Shown here: one piece after another, positions 27,814-36,889 of the stretch
How the letters are laid out: each line of letters starts with the position of its first letter
How positions within the stretch are numbered: position 1 is the first letter of the stretch
Assembly (NCBI RefSeq): GCF_963455295.1
Contig: NZ_OY734020.1
Coordinates: 1,116,001-1,180,000 of the forward strand
Source of the DNA: Candidatus Thiodiazotropha sp. CDECU1
GTDB lineage: Bacteria; Pseudomonadota; Gammaproteobacteria; Chromatiales; Chromatiaceae
Reading direction: 5' to 3'
DNA length: 64,000 nt
Notes under the pieces: model-generated
Database searches by the model: none
What the model saw: the letters and a program-made list of their open reading frames with translations, nothing else
What the model was told of the DNA's origin: nothing
Translations under genes and position numbers: made by a program

Positions 27814-27885
27814 AAACATATCCACCAAAGGAGGATGGAGGAGTGTAGAGTGCTGAACGATAATGATCAGCACATGAACATCTTC
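27784..27885 (-). ncRNA. Candidate small RNA, leftward, between queA and tgt
   Basis: On the minus strand a strong stem-loop (AGCGCGGCA / TGCCGCGCT, positions 27792-27813) is followed by nine T residues, a complete intrinsic terminator. No leftward gene lies upstream of it. About 40 bases earlier in the same direction is a second hairpin with arms GTGCTGA / TCAGCAC (about 27850-27873). A single-stranded linker containing CTCCTCC and CCTCC motifs separates them. A perfect TTGACA occurs further upstream on the minus strand near 27904, but no well-spaced -10 element was found. Layout suggests an Hfq-type sRNA with anti-Shine-Dalgarno motifs; expression is unproven. Confidence 0.4.
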
Positions 27886-28003
27886 TTATATAGTGATGCT
27901 CTTGTCAAGAAAAATAAGGGATAACCCTAATTGTGCCGAGTAATAACACTTAGGATATTCATTCGTAGGAGAGCAAGTTTACCGCTGTTCTTTGACGGTT
28001 TGA

Positions 28004-29131
<1,128 letters not shown>

Positions 29132-30112
29132 CTATTGCGTCAGATCGGCAAGGCCGTCTGATGTAATCATCTTTCCATGCTTGTCGATGATAATGGTTTC
29201 CACATCATGCAGCCGATTGATCAGCGCCATTCCCTTTTCCGTGCCGAGTACAAAGACGCTGGTGGAGAGGGCATCGGTGCGGGTGGCATTGGGACCGATA
29301 ATCGTGACGCTTTGCAGGTTATCGGCAGAACGTCCCGTATCCGGGCTGATGATATGGTGATAGCGGATCCCATCCCGTTCAAAGAAACGTTCGTAATCTC
29401 CCGACGTTGAGATGGCACTATCGGCAATGGGTAGCACAGCCGCCATGTTGCCTTTGTCCCGGGGCGCCTGGACACCGATATGCCAGGGCCTGCCCCGATG
29501 ATCGCCCAGCAGACGGCTGTCGCCACCCGCGCTGATCAACGCATGTTGTACGCCTCTGCGCTGCAGCAGTTGCATGCCCCGATCGACGGCGTAGCCTTTG
29601 GCGATGCCGCCGAGGTCGATGCGTACCCCCTGCTTTTCGAAGAAGACTGTGCCTCTATCCGCGTCGAGCCGAATGTTGCGGTGGTTGATCAGGGGCAGGG
29701 AGCGGTCGATCAGGGATTCGGTCGGTTTGATTCCCTTGCGATAGTCATAGCGGTGGCCGATGGAGGCGAAGGTGATATCGAAGGCGCCTTCAGTCAGCGC
29801 GGAGTATTCGAGGGAGGTCTCGAGAAGGCGGAAGAACTCCTCTGAGATAACCAGGGGTTCGAGTGAGGCCATGCGGTTGACCAGGGAAAGCTCGCTGCTA
29901 TCGATGTAGGGGCTCAGTTTTCTGTCGAGGCGTCGAAACTCCTCCATCACGGCCTCGATCGCCGCCTTGCCCTGATCCTTATCCTGGTGCCAGAGCTGGA
30001 CACTGATCCGAGTGCCCATGATCGCTTCCTCTCCGCTGACCCAGGCCGCGTGCACCGACTGGAAACAGGCGAGCGCCGTCAACAGCAGTAAAAGTCTATA
30101 GACGGTTCGCAT
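29132..30112 (-). CDS. apbE: FAD:protein FMN transferase ApbE
   Basis: Exported enzyme that covalently attaches FMN to a threonine or serine of target proteins outside the cytoplasm. The 326-residue protein has a signal peptide (LLLLLTALACFQSVHA, no lipobox). ApbE features include MGTRISVQLWH, RIDLGGIAKGYAVDRG at about residues 165-180, ISAGGDSRLLG, and DALSTSVFVLGTEKG with the metal-binding aspartate near the end. It lies on the same strand as, and about 210 bases downstream of, the TonB/ExbBD operon. No classical SGATxT target protein is in the neighbourhood. A near-match, DYKRGAT, occurs in the first gene of that operon. Confidence 0.93.
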   Translation of the reverse strand: MRTVYRLLLLLTALACFQSVHAAWVSGEEAIMGTRISVQLWHQDKDQGKAAIEAVMEEFRRLDRKLSPYIDSSELSLVNRMASLEPLVISEEFFRLLETSLEYSALTEGAFDITFASIGHRYDYRKGIKPTESLIDRSLPLINHRNIRLDADRGTVFFEKQGVRIDLGGIAKGYAVDRGMQLLQRRGVQHALISAGGDSRLLGDHRGRPWHIGVQAPRDKGNMAAVLPIADSAISTSGDYERFFERDGIRYHHIISPDTGRSADNLQSVTIIGPNATRTDALSTSVFVLGTEKGMALINRLHDVETIIIDKHGKMITSDGLADLTQ

Positions 30113-30321
30113 TGTTCTTGTTACATCTCATCATGTTTGAACAGAGATATCTTGCCCTTTCAATCACTGCGGTATCCATCCTCAATGATTACGAATTGCA
30201 GCATATTTAATGACAGCTTTTACTTCCAGAATTCCATTTCAGGAGAAATGCGCGCCTTACATTTTTACACGGTTTACCCGCCTGCAAAGCAAAACGCTGT
30301 TGCAGGCGGAGAGTGGAAACA

Positions 30322-31290
30322 TCAGGAGGGCAGGAAGTCGATGGGATAGGAGACCACTGCGGTATCCACATCCTTGGCGGGGAACTTAAACAGCTTGATA
30401 CGTGACACCAGCTTGCGCTCCAGTTTCGGATCGTTGAGCTCGGATGAGAGGATGACGCACTTGGTCACCTTTCCCGCAGGTGTTATGGTCAACTCCAACA
30501 CCACCTTGCCGCGCAGAGAGGGATCCTTTCGCAAGGCGCGGTTATAGAGGGCGTAGACAGCACCCTTGTTCTGGTCGAACACCAGCTGAATCTCTTCCCG
30601 GGTACGGAATCCCTTGTAGTCTTTGCCTTTTCCACCGCTCCGAGCCGCCGCCTTGGTCTCATCGCTGATGGCGGCACTCTCTACCTCGGTGGTCTTTCGG
30701 CTAGAGAGGCCGGTGCCACCGGTACCCCTGCTCAGGGCCGCTGTATTGATGCCGCCGCTGCCACTGGTGACGCCGGAGGAGATGATCGAGCGTTGATTGC
30801 GATAGGTCTTTTTGCCGGTGGTAGAGAGTCTCTGACTTCCACGGACATTCGATTCGATCTGCTCTTCGCGCAGGTCGGCCAACTGATCGGCAAAGGCGAG
30901 TAGGCCGGCGCTCGCAGCTTTCTTGCGCGCATCCTGTTTAGTCGGCTTCTTTTTCACCACCTGCTTTTCCGGTTTTTTCTTTGGCTCCGGTTTTTTCTTC
31001 TCTTCAGGCTTCTTCTCCGGTTTCTTCTTCTCCGGTTCCGGCAGTTTCTTCTTGACGATCTTCTTCGGTTTGGGAGGCTCCTTTTTCTGTTCCAGGATCA
31101 ATCTCGCCAGACGGGGCGGCAGGGTCTGTTTCTTGAACCGTTCTTTCTCCGGCAGTTCGATTATCGGTATGATGGTACCTAACAGCAGGGCGATGATGAG
31201 CACCACCAGGCTGATAATCTGAAATCGCCGCTCGTCGGCCGATGCGGTATACCAGGGCAGATAATTGGAGTGTCGGTAGGCGGAGCTCAC
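30322..31290 (-). CDS. TonB-like energy transducer with AgmX/PglI-type C-terminal domain
   Basis: A 322-residue protein with a cytoplasmic N-terminus and one transmembrane helix at about residues 25-45 (QIISLVVLIIALLLGTIIPI). A long Lys/Pro/Glu-rich spacer (about 60-125) could cross the periplasm. The C-terminal domain (about 230-322) has VYALYNRALRKDPSLRGKVV and LTITPAGKVTKCVI, ending SYPIDFLPS. This end resembles the AgmX/PglI class found in myxobacterial gliding and related machines, not classical TonB. It overlaps exbD by 4 bases. It likely carries proton-motive energy from ExbBD to an outer-membrane partner. Confidence 0.85.
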   Translation of the reverse strand: MSSAYRHSNYLPWYTASADERRFQIISLVVLIIALLLGTIIPIIELPEKERFKKQTLPPRLARLILEQKKEPPKPKKIVKKKLPEPEKKKPEKKPEEKKKPEPKKKPEKQVVKKKPTKQDARKKAASAGLLAFADQLADLREEQIESNVRGSQRLSTTGKKTYRNQRSIISSGVTSGSGGINTAALSRGTGGTGLSSRKTTEVESAAISDETKAAARSGGKGKDYKGFRTREEIQLVFDQNKGAVYALYNRALRKDPSLRGKVVLELTITPAGKVTKCVILSSELNDPKLERKLVSRIKLFKFPAKDVDTAVVSYPIDFLPS

Positions 31291-31817
31291 AACGGCTGTC
31301 CTCCATTGGCTCCATTGGCCTTTTCATTCTTTCTCAATACCGCGAGGGAGACATGGGGGTAATCCGACTCGGCACAGGTGGCCATGACGCGTTTCAGTAG
31401 GGTGTAGGGAATCGTCTTCTCACCCATGATGGTGATCTTGCCTTTAAAGGGTTCCTCCGGGTTGATCACCTTGGATTTGGACCTGTCGGCATGGCGTTGC
31501 AGTTCATTTTTCAGGGCTGGTAGCGTGGTCCCCCTTGGCAAGGGTTGAGAAAGGTCCATAACCCGATATCCCTGTACCAGGATTTCATCGTGATTGACCA
31601 TCACCACCAGGGTCTCCCTGGGTTTCAGGGTTGCCACCGACTCGGGTAGGCTCAATGCCTTGGCGTTGGGCAATACTTGAACCTCGCCGGAATTGACCAG
31701 CAGGAAGAACACCAGGATGGTAAAGATATCCATCAGGGAGACCAGGTTCAGTACCGCATGACCCTTGTTTCGCCGATGGTGGCGATCCATGCGTTTGGCA
31801 CGGCGCGACATCTTCAT
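31287..31817 (-). CDS. Biopolymer transporter ExbD-like protein (aspartate retained)
   Basis: A 176-residue ExbD/TolR-family protein. After a basic N-terminus, the single transmembrane helix carries the conserved aspartate D30 (LNLVSLMDIFTILVFFLLV), the proton-path residue of the family. A periplasmic domain of about 120 residues ends YPHVSLAVLRKNEKA. It overlaps the neighbouring exbD paralogue and the TonB-like gene by 4 bases each. It is predicted to form, with ExbB and the paralogue at 31814-32332, the stator that powers the TonB-like protein. Confidence 0.88.
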   Translation of the reverse strand: MKMSRRAKRMDRHHRRNKGHAVLNLVSLMDIFTILVFFLLVNSGEVQVLPNAKALSLPESVATLKPRETLVVMVNHDEILVQGYRVMDLSQPLPRGTTLPALKNELQRHADRSKSKVINPEEPFKGKITIMGEKTIPYTLLKRVMATCAESDYPHVSLAVLRKNEKANGANGGQPL

Positions 31818-32332
31818 GATGCGTTACCTTCGTCCTGTTTCTGCTCGGCTACCGGGGGGGCGTCACCCAACGCGATATCCGGGAATAATTCATATTGCAC
31901 TACGGCACCGGCCTCCATGTTCTCTGTCATGCGTACCGCATCCATCACCTGAACCATGGTTTCGTAATTGGTGTTGGGCTCCGAGAGAATGAAGATATTG
32001 CGTTTGTCATGGAAACGGACCTTGATCTGAACCAGCAGCTCATTCAATCCCTTCACGTCGTAACCTTCCGGGGTGTTCTTGATGCGTCTGATCAAGCCCC
32101 CTTGCCGGTCCGCAACCTCGAGGCTGTTCTTGCGGATGATGACTTCCAGCTGCAGCTCCTTGATCGCCTTCAGGGTGCCCTCACTGGCAGGGGGCAGGTA
32201 GAGCTCGATAATGGAGAACCTGGAAAACGCGGCCGTGATCAGCAAAAAGGGAATCAGGATCACCATCAGGTTGAGGAAGGGCGTGATGTTCAGCTCTTCC
32301 CCGTGGCGATGGCGCCTCAGCCGTTCTCTCAT
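31814..32332 (-). CDS. Biopolymer transporter ExbD-like protein lacking the conserved aspartate
   Basis: A 172-residue ExbD/TolR-family protein. The N-terminus GEELNITPFLNLMVILIPFL aligns with the usual NVTPxxD helix start, but the conserved aspartate is replaced by asparagine N21. The DNA codon is AAC and the surrounding frame is intact, so this is not a sequencing slip within a broken gene. The periplasmic domain ends with EPNTNYETMVQVMDAVRMTE. It overlaps exbB (upstream) and the second exbD (downstream) by 4 bases each. It probably pairs with the paralogue in a heteromeric ExbD dimer with a single protonatable residue. Confidence 0.87.
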   Translation of the reverse strand: MRERLRRHRHGEELNITPFLNLMVILIPFLLITAAFSRFSIIELYLPPASEGTLKAIKELQLEVIIRKNSLEVADRQGGLIRRIKNTPEGYDVKGLNELLVQIKVRFHDKRNIFILSEPNTNYETMVQVMDAVRMTENMEAGAVVQYELFPDIALGDAPPVAEQKQDEGNAS

Positions 32333-32982
32333 GCCTTGCTCCGTGTACTGAATGCCTGTTCACTGAAGATGTTGAGGAACTTCACCGAGGCCATCTCCAG
32401 GCTGTCGACGATGGCGGTGGTCTTACTCTGCAGCAGGGCGTACACCAGCAACAGCGGGATCGCCGCCATCAGTCCAAAGGCGGTGGTGTTCATGGCCACC
32501 GAAATACTGGCCGAGAGCAGGTCCGCCTTCTCCGCGGGATCGGCGTTGGAGACCGCGGTAAAGGCCTGGATCAGACCGATGATGGTGCCCAACAGGCCGA
32601 GCAGGGTGGCGATGTTGGCCAGGGTGCTGAGATAGTGAGTGCGTTTTTCCATGCGCGGGATCGCTTCCATCAAGCCCTCCTCCATGGCCACCTCCACATC
32701 GTCCCGGCGCCTCGCGGTACGTGCCCGGGCCAGACCGTAGGTCAGCATGGTGCCGATGGCGGTCTTGGATTTATTCGCGGCGGACATGGCCGACTTGAAG
32801 TCGCCGTCGTTGAGATGGGGCAGGACCCTTTTCCAGATACGCTTGTTGCTGCCGGTCTGTATGGTCAGATAGACCCAGCGTTCGATGGCTATCGCCACAC
32901 CGCCTGCAAAGATCAGCAGGATTGGGTACATAAATAGTCCGCCTTCCTGAAAAAATCGGATGATAGGATCAATGAGCTCCAT
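32329..32982 (-). CDS. MotA/TolQ/ExbB proton channel family protein
   Basis: A 217-residue inner-membrane protein with three transmembrane helices. These are MYPILLIFAGGVAIAIERWV near the N-terminus, LANIATLLGLLGTIIGLIQA (about residues 115-135), and ISVAMNTTAFGLMAAIPLLL (about 155-180). The polar threonines typical of ExbB/TolQ channel helices are kept. The ATG at 32982 has GGAG 8 bases upstream; a longer ORF adds 27 residues of atypical sequence. It overlaps the aspartate-less exbD by 4 bases. It is predicted to be the pentameric channel of the stator. Confidence 0.9.
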   Translation of the reverse strand: MELIDPIIRFFQEGGLFMYPILLIFAGGVAIAIERWVYLTIQTGSNKRIWKRVLPHLNDGDFKSAMSAANKSKTAIGTMLTYGLARARTARRRDDVEVAMEEGLMEAIPRMEKRTHYLSTLANIATLLGLLGTIIGLIQAFTAVSNADPAEKADLLSASISVAMNTTAFGLMAAIPLLLVYALLQSKTTAIVDSLEMASVKFLNIFSEQAFSTRSKA

Positions 32983-33114
32983 AGGATTCTCCGTTGTTAA
33001 ACGCCTGTATATCGGTTTACTGCATATGTGCTCAGCCATCTTTTGATGACCGGCACACGACATATGTATGAAATAGGGTTGTTTTCAGTCATACGGCACT
33101 AAGTGTTAAATTCT

Positions 33115-33402
33115 TTACGGTTTTTCGCTAAATGTCTGGTACCAATCGATCTGTCTGCGAAACACATCACGGTCCAGCGGTGCGAACAACTCGTCTCTGC
33201 GACCTGTTTCCGGGGGCATCATGTTGGTCAGCCGCTTCGCGGAGCGCCAAGGTACCACATAGAGAATGTTGGGCGACTCTTTGTTGCCGAAAATTGCCGT
33301 GCCCTCCAGATCGAGACGCTGCTCCCCATACAGTTGCTGCGTGAGCAGCAACAGGGCTGCCCCGGTCATCGTCAAGGTATGTCTGTTTGGCCTTTTCAAC
33401 AT
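33115..33402 (-). CDS. Small exported protein of unknown function in the ExbBD operon
   Basis: A 95-residue protein with an N-terminal signal peptide (TLTMTGAALLLLTQQLYGEQ) and a short mature domain containing LDLEGTAIFGNKESPNILYV and VPWRSAKRLTN. No cysteine remains in the mature part and no family is recognised with certainty. It lies between the TPR lipoprotein gene (12 bases upstream) and exbB (about 130 bases downstream), on the same strand, so it likely belongs to the same envelope machine. Real-gene evidence: signal peptide, tight spacing and normal composition. Confidence 0.72.
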   Translation of the reverse strand: MLKRPNRHTLTMTGAALLLLTQQLYGEQRLDLEGTAIFGNKESPNILYVVPWRSAKRLTNMMPPETGRRDELFAPLDRDVFRRQIDWYQTFSEKP

Positions 33403-33414
33403 AGCTGTGTACCG

Positions 33415-34068
33415 TTACTTTGTTGACTTGATACGTCGTTCAAGATCGAGAATCCAACCGCCAAGCTGTTTGTCATCGGAGCCACTCAATACCTGACAGC
33501 GTTTATAGTGTCGCAGTGCCAGTTTCGGTTTGCTCAGATAGAGATCGTAGAGTATGCCCAGGTTGCGGTGAGCCAGCTGGTAGTCGGGCTTGATCTCAAG
33601 CGCCGATTGGTAGGCCTGCTCCGCCTCCTGGAATTTCCCCTGCATCCTCAGCGCAACACCCAGTTGGTTGTGCGCGGGTGAGCTGTCGGGCTTCAGCTGC
33701 AAGGCGGTGGTGAATGACTGTTCGGCTTTGCTCGGCTCACCTTCGTTCAACTGGATGATCCCCAGATTGATATAGGGTCCCGCCAAACCGGGATTCTGAT
33801 CGATCAATGCCTGCAGGCTCTGTTTCGCTTTGACGATATCGTCTTTTCGCATCAGCGCCACCGCCGCGTCGAATCGCCTTTGCTGCTGTGGTTCTGCGCT
33901 GCTCGGCTTTACGCTGGGAGCGGTAGCAGCAGCTTTCTGCTCAGTCTCTGTGGCTTTGACCATAGCGGGTGTGCCGCTGCACCCTGAAACAATCAGGGCG
34001 GAGACAACTGTGGCGCAGACGAGCCTGATGATTGCACTGGATCGAACAGGGAGACTAGTTGATCGCAT
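33415..34068 (-). CDS. TPR-repeat lipoprotein
   Basis: A 217-residue lipoprotein with signal ATVVSALIVSGC and lipidated cysteine C30. Four or so TPR units follow, for example AGPYINLGIIQLNEGEPSKA, PAHNQLGVALRMQGKFQEAE and YQLAHRNLGILYDLYLSKPK. The ATG at 34068 has GGGAGG 9 bases upstream and overlaps the end of the 944-residue TPR gene by 14 bases. A longer in-frame ORF only reads through the neighbour's coding end. It likely sits on the inner face of the outer membrane as a scaffold in the ExbBD/TonB-like machine. Confidence 0.87.
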   Translation of the reverse strand: MRSTSLPVRSSAIIRLVCATVVSALIVSGCSGTPAMVKATETEQKAAATAPSVKPSSAEPQQQRRFDAAVALMRKDDIVKAKQSLQALIDQNPGLAGPYINLGIIQLNEGEPSKAEQSFTTALQLKPDSSPAHNQLGVALRMQGKFQEAEQAYQSALEIKPDYQLAHRNLGILYDLYLSKPKLALRHYKRCQVLSGSDDKQLGGWILDLERRIKSTK

Positions 34069-36889
34069 CAATCCACGCCTCCCGCTGCTCTTGTTTGGCA
34101 TAACGTCCGGGTAACAACTTCGCCAGTGCATCGAAACTCTTCCTCACCCACTCATCATAGATGCCGTTGGATACCCTCTCCACGTTCGTTTCGTAGAGGT
34201 TGATGGCCTTCTCCTCGAAGGGATAGGCCTGCTCTTCCAGGAGGATCTCATACTGTTCCAACTCTTCCGCATTCAACCCCTTGGGTCTTTCGGATTCCAT
34301 CAGATCAGTACCGAATTGCTGATACATCTTTGCGATCTGGTAGGTGGCAGTGGTTGTCACCTCCGCCACGTCATACTTGATGGCCTTTTTGTAGGCGCTG
34401 ATGGCTGTCTGCATCTGCTGTTTTTTACGTTTCAGATTCTTCTCCAGCGGGGCCTTCAACTTGATGCGACGAAAGCCCTGCAGGTTCGCCTCGGCCAGGC
34501 GCAGGGATGCCTGTGCAGCCAGATAGCGGGTGCGGTCGCTACGCTGTTTTCCGGCACGAGCATCGAGCTGGATCAACTCTTTCAACCACCAGTCCCGCTT
34601 TCCTGTCTCGCCCCCCTTGTGATAGAGCTCGACCAGCTTTTGCCCCCCCTCCATCGCCTGATCGAGGGGGGCAGGGAAGTTCTTCACGTAGCGTTTGTAG
34701 GCGGCGATCGCCTGCTTCTGCTTGCCCGCTTTCTCATACAGCTCCGCTGAGCGCCAGCCGGCTTCACGGCGTAACTCGGGGGAGCCGGCCTGGGTGGATA
34801 GAGTGGCAAGCTCCGCGGCCGCTTTGAGTGGCTGCTTGGTCTCCATATAGGCAACGGCGAGTTTACTGTTGACCTCCGGTATCAACTTATCCTTCGGATA
34901 TTTCGCCTTGTAGGATTCGAGGATTTTAACCGAGCCTGCCCAGTCACCGGCGGCAATCAGGCTGGCGGCGGCATCGTACTCGGCAGTGGCTATTATCGAG
35001 GCTTTGGGGGCCTGCTTGGCAATGCGCATAAACGCCTGAGCCGCACCTTTATTGTCGCCCTGGGAACGCAGGGTGGTGCCTTGTTGGTAGATACTGGCAG
35101 CCAGCCTCTCCTCAAGGGGTTTCCTTTCCTTGGCTTTATTGGGCATCAGTACCAGTGCCTGCTGGTAGGCCTTTTCCGCAGCCTGGTAATCTTTCTGTTC
35201 AAAGGCGGCGTGGGCGGCAATGGTCCAGGCGGTGCGCAGCAGCTTCTTCTCCGCCGGCGGTTTTAGATTGGTGACTTGCAACGCGGCGCCACGCGCGCGT
35301 CCGATCTCCTTGAGTTGCAGCAGTTGATCGGCCGCCTCTGTCAAGACCGAGGCCCGCCGGGAATCCTTGGGGAAGATATCGCAGAACTTCAGCGCACTCT
35401 CCACCCCCTGCCGACTCCATGCCTGCTGTCTATTTTCCGCCAGACTTTTTTTATGCTCGGCATAGGCGAGTAGGGCGGCATACCCTGCCTCGGCCTGCTT
35501 GTCGTGGGCAGGTAATCGGTAGGCGCTGTCCTCATAGGCGGTCACGGCTTCGGGATATTTTTTCAGCTCGAACAACAGCTCGCCGAGGAGGAAACTGATA
35601 CTGCCTGCGGTGGGATCGTCGGCAAAGGTATCCAGATAGAGCCGATACCAGTGTGCTGCTTCGGCACCCTGTTTGGCCTGCTGTGCAGCCAGTTTTTTAT
35701 CCTTGCTCTTTTTGTATTGCTGCGCCAGCGCATGGTGATATTCGGCAAGCTCTTTGAGATAGTTGCGCAGCTGCTGATTCAACCATGCCTGATTCTTCTG
35801 ATCCTGTTTCTTCCAGGCATCGCTGCCCACAGCATAGTGTTGGACAAAGGCTTTCTTACTCTCTATTGCCCGTCCCGGGAAGTCGTTTTCGGTATAGATA
35901 TCGACCACCTTCACCGACAAGCGGGGCGATTGGGGGTGGTCGGGAGAGAAGTCTACGAAGGCAAGATAGGCATCGGCCGCGTCCTGGATACGCTCTTGCT
36001 TAAGGTAGAGATCACCCAGTCCCTGGTAGATCATATACTCGTAGTTGCGATGACCTTTAGTGTCAAAGTAACGGCTGATGCGCTTTGCGCCACCGAGTTC
36101 AGAGAAGGTCAGGCTGATCACCCTGATGGTCTCTTTTAATAGTTTCTGATCGGCGGGAGAGAGTTTGCTGACATCGGCCTCCGGGGCATCACCTAGGTTG
36201 CGATCAAGCAATTGAGTGAATGAATCGAGGCCCTTTTCGATGTTTTGTTGCTTAAACAGTGACCAACCGTGTTTGAACAACGCCCGGTCGTAGTAGGGTG
36301 TCTCCTGACGTTGTTTCAGAATGGCATTGTAGGATGATTCGGCATTATCGAACTGCTGCGAGACGAAGAAGTGTTCACCGCGTCGGAACTGGGCCTCTTG
36401 CCAGTGGGGACTGTCGGGGTATTGTGTAATCAGGGCGCGCAGAGTCAGCATCATGGCGTTTAAGTCGCCCTTCAACTCATAGGCCCTGGCCAGCTGATAG
36501 AGAACCAGGTCACGGGATGCATAGTTAGGATCCTTACGTAACAGGGATTCATAAAGTTTTATGGATTTGTCTAGTTCAGCATCGCTGGGGATTGGTTCGT
36601 CTGTGGAATCCAATAGTTTTGTTTCACTACGTTCCAACTCAAGATCTGCCAGGCGACGGGTCGCTTCACTATTCAGACGCTGATCGGGATTAAGCTGCAG
36701 AATGGCGCGATAATTTTCGATGACTTCGTTGCGATCAGTGGGGGAGAGGGCCTTTTTTTCAACCTTTACCGGCTGCTTTTGGATATCTGCCAGGGTAGGT
36801 TCATCAGGTTTTGATTTACCTATCATGGGCATATTCGAGCAGCCATAGAGTAGTGCGCCAAGCAGAGCGATCGAGAAAGAGAGCCTCAT
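34055..36889 (-). CDS. Large TPR lipoprotein (BamD-like repeats)
   Basis: A 944-residue lipoprotein with lipobox LLYGC and C17 as the lipidation site. Almost the whole mature chain is helical TPR repeats of the BamD/YbgF type. Examples are LVLYQLARAYELKGDLNAMM, DSPHWQEAQFRRGEHFFVSQ, YDRALFKHGWSLFKQQNIEK and AAWRYLDT-like segments further on. A conserved-looking motif YEYMIYQGLGDLYLKQERIQ lies near residue 285. It overlaps the 620-residue gene by 4 bases and the smaller TPR lipoprotein by 14 bases. The size and location suggest the main periplasmic scaffold of the machine. No catalytic motif. Confidence 0.86.
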   Translation of the reverse strand: MRLSFSIALLGALLYGCSNMPMIGKSKPDEPTLADIQKQPVKVEKKALSPTDRNEVIENYRAILQLNPDQRLNSEATRRLADLELERSETKLLDSTDEPIPSDAELDKSIKLYESLLRKDPNYASRDLVLYQLARAYELKGDLNAMMLTLRALITQYPDSPHWQEAQFRRGEHFFVSQQFDNAESSYNAILKQRQETPYYDRALFKHGWSLFKQQNIEKGLDSFTQLLDRNLGDAPEADVSKLSPADQKLLKETIRVISLTFSELGGAKRISRYFDTKGHRNYEYMIYQGLGDLYLKQERIQDAADAYLAFVDFSPDHPQSPRLSVKVVDIYTENDFPGRAIESKKAFVQHYAVGSDAWKKQDQKNQAWLNQQLRNYLKELAEYHHALAQQYKKSKDKKLAAQQAKQGAEAAHWYRLYLDTFADDPTAGSISFLLGELLFELKKYPEAVTAYEDSAYRLPAHDKQAEAGYAALLAYAEHKKSLAENRQQAWSRQGVESALKFCDIFPKDSRRASVLTEAADQLLQLKEIGRARGAALQVTNLKPPAEKKLLRTAWTIAAHAAFEQKDYQAAEKAYQQALVLMPNKAKERKPLEERLAASIYQQGTTLRSQGDNKGAAQAFMRIAKQAPKASIIATAEYDAAASLIAAGDWAGSVKILESYKAKYPKDKLIPEVNSKLAVAYMETKQPLKAAAELATLSTQAGSPELRREAGWRSAELYEKAGKQKQAIAAYKRYVKNFPAPLDQAMEGGQKLVELYHKGGETGKRDWWLKELIQLDARAGKQRSDRTRYLAAQASLRLAEANLQGFRRIKLKAPLEKNLKRKKQQMQTAISAYKKAIKYDVAEVTTTATYQIAKMYQQFGTDLMESERPKGLNAEELEQYEILLEEQAYPFEEKAINLYETNVERVSNGIYDEWVRKSFDALAKLLPGRYAKQEQREAWIDAIN

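Noticed and set aside
27835-27924. 29-codon rightward ORF after AAAGGAGG between queA and tgt
   Set aside because: The ribosome binding site abuts the ATG with no spacer, and the stretch overlaps the stronger leftward hairpin/terminator pattern.
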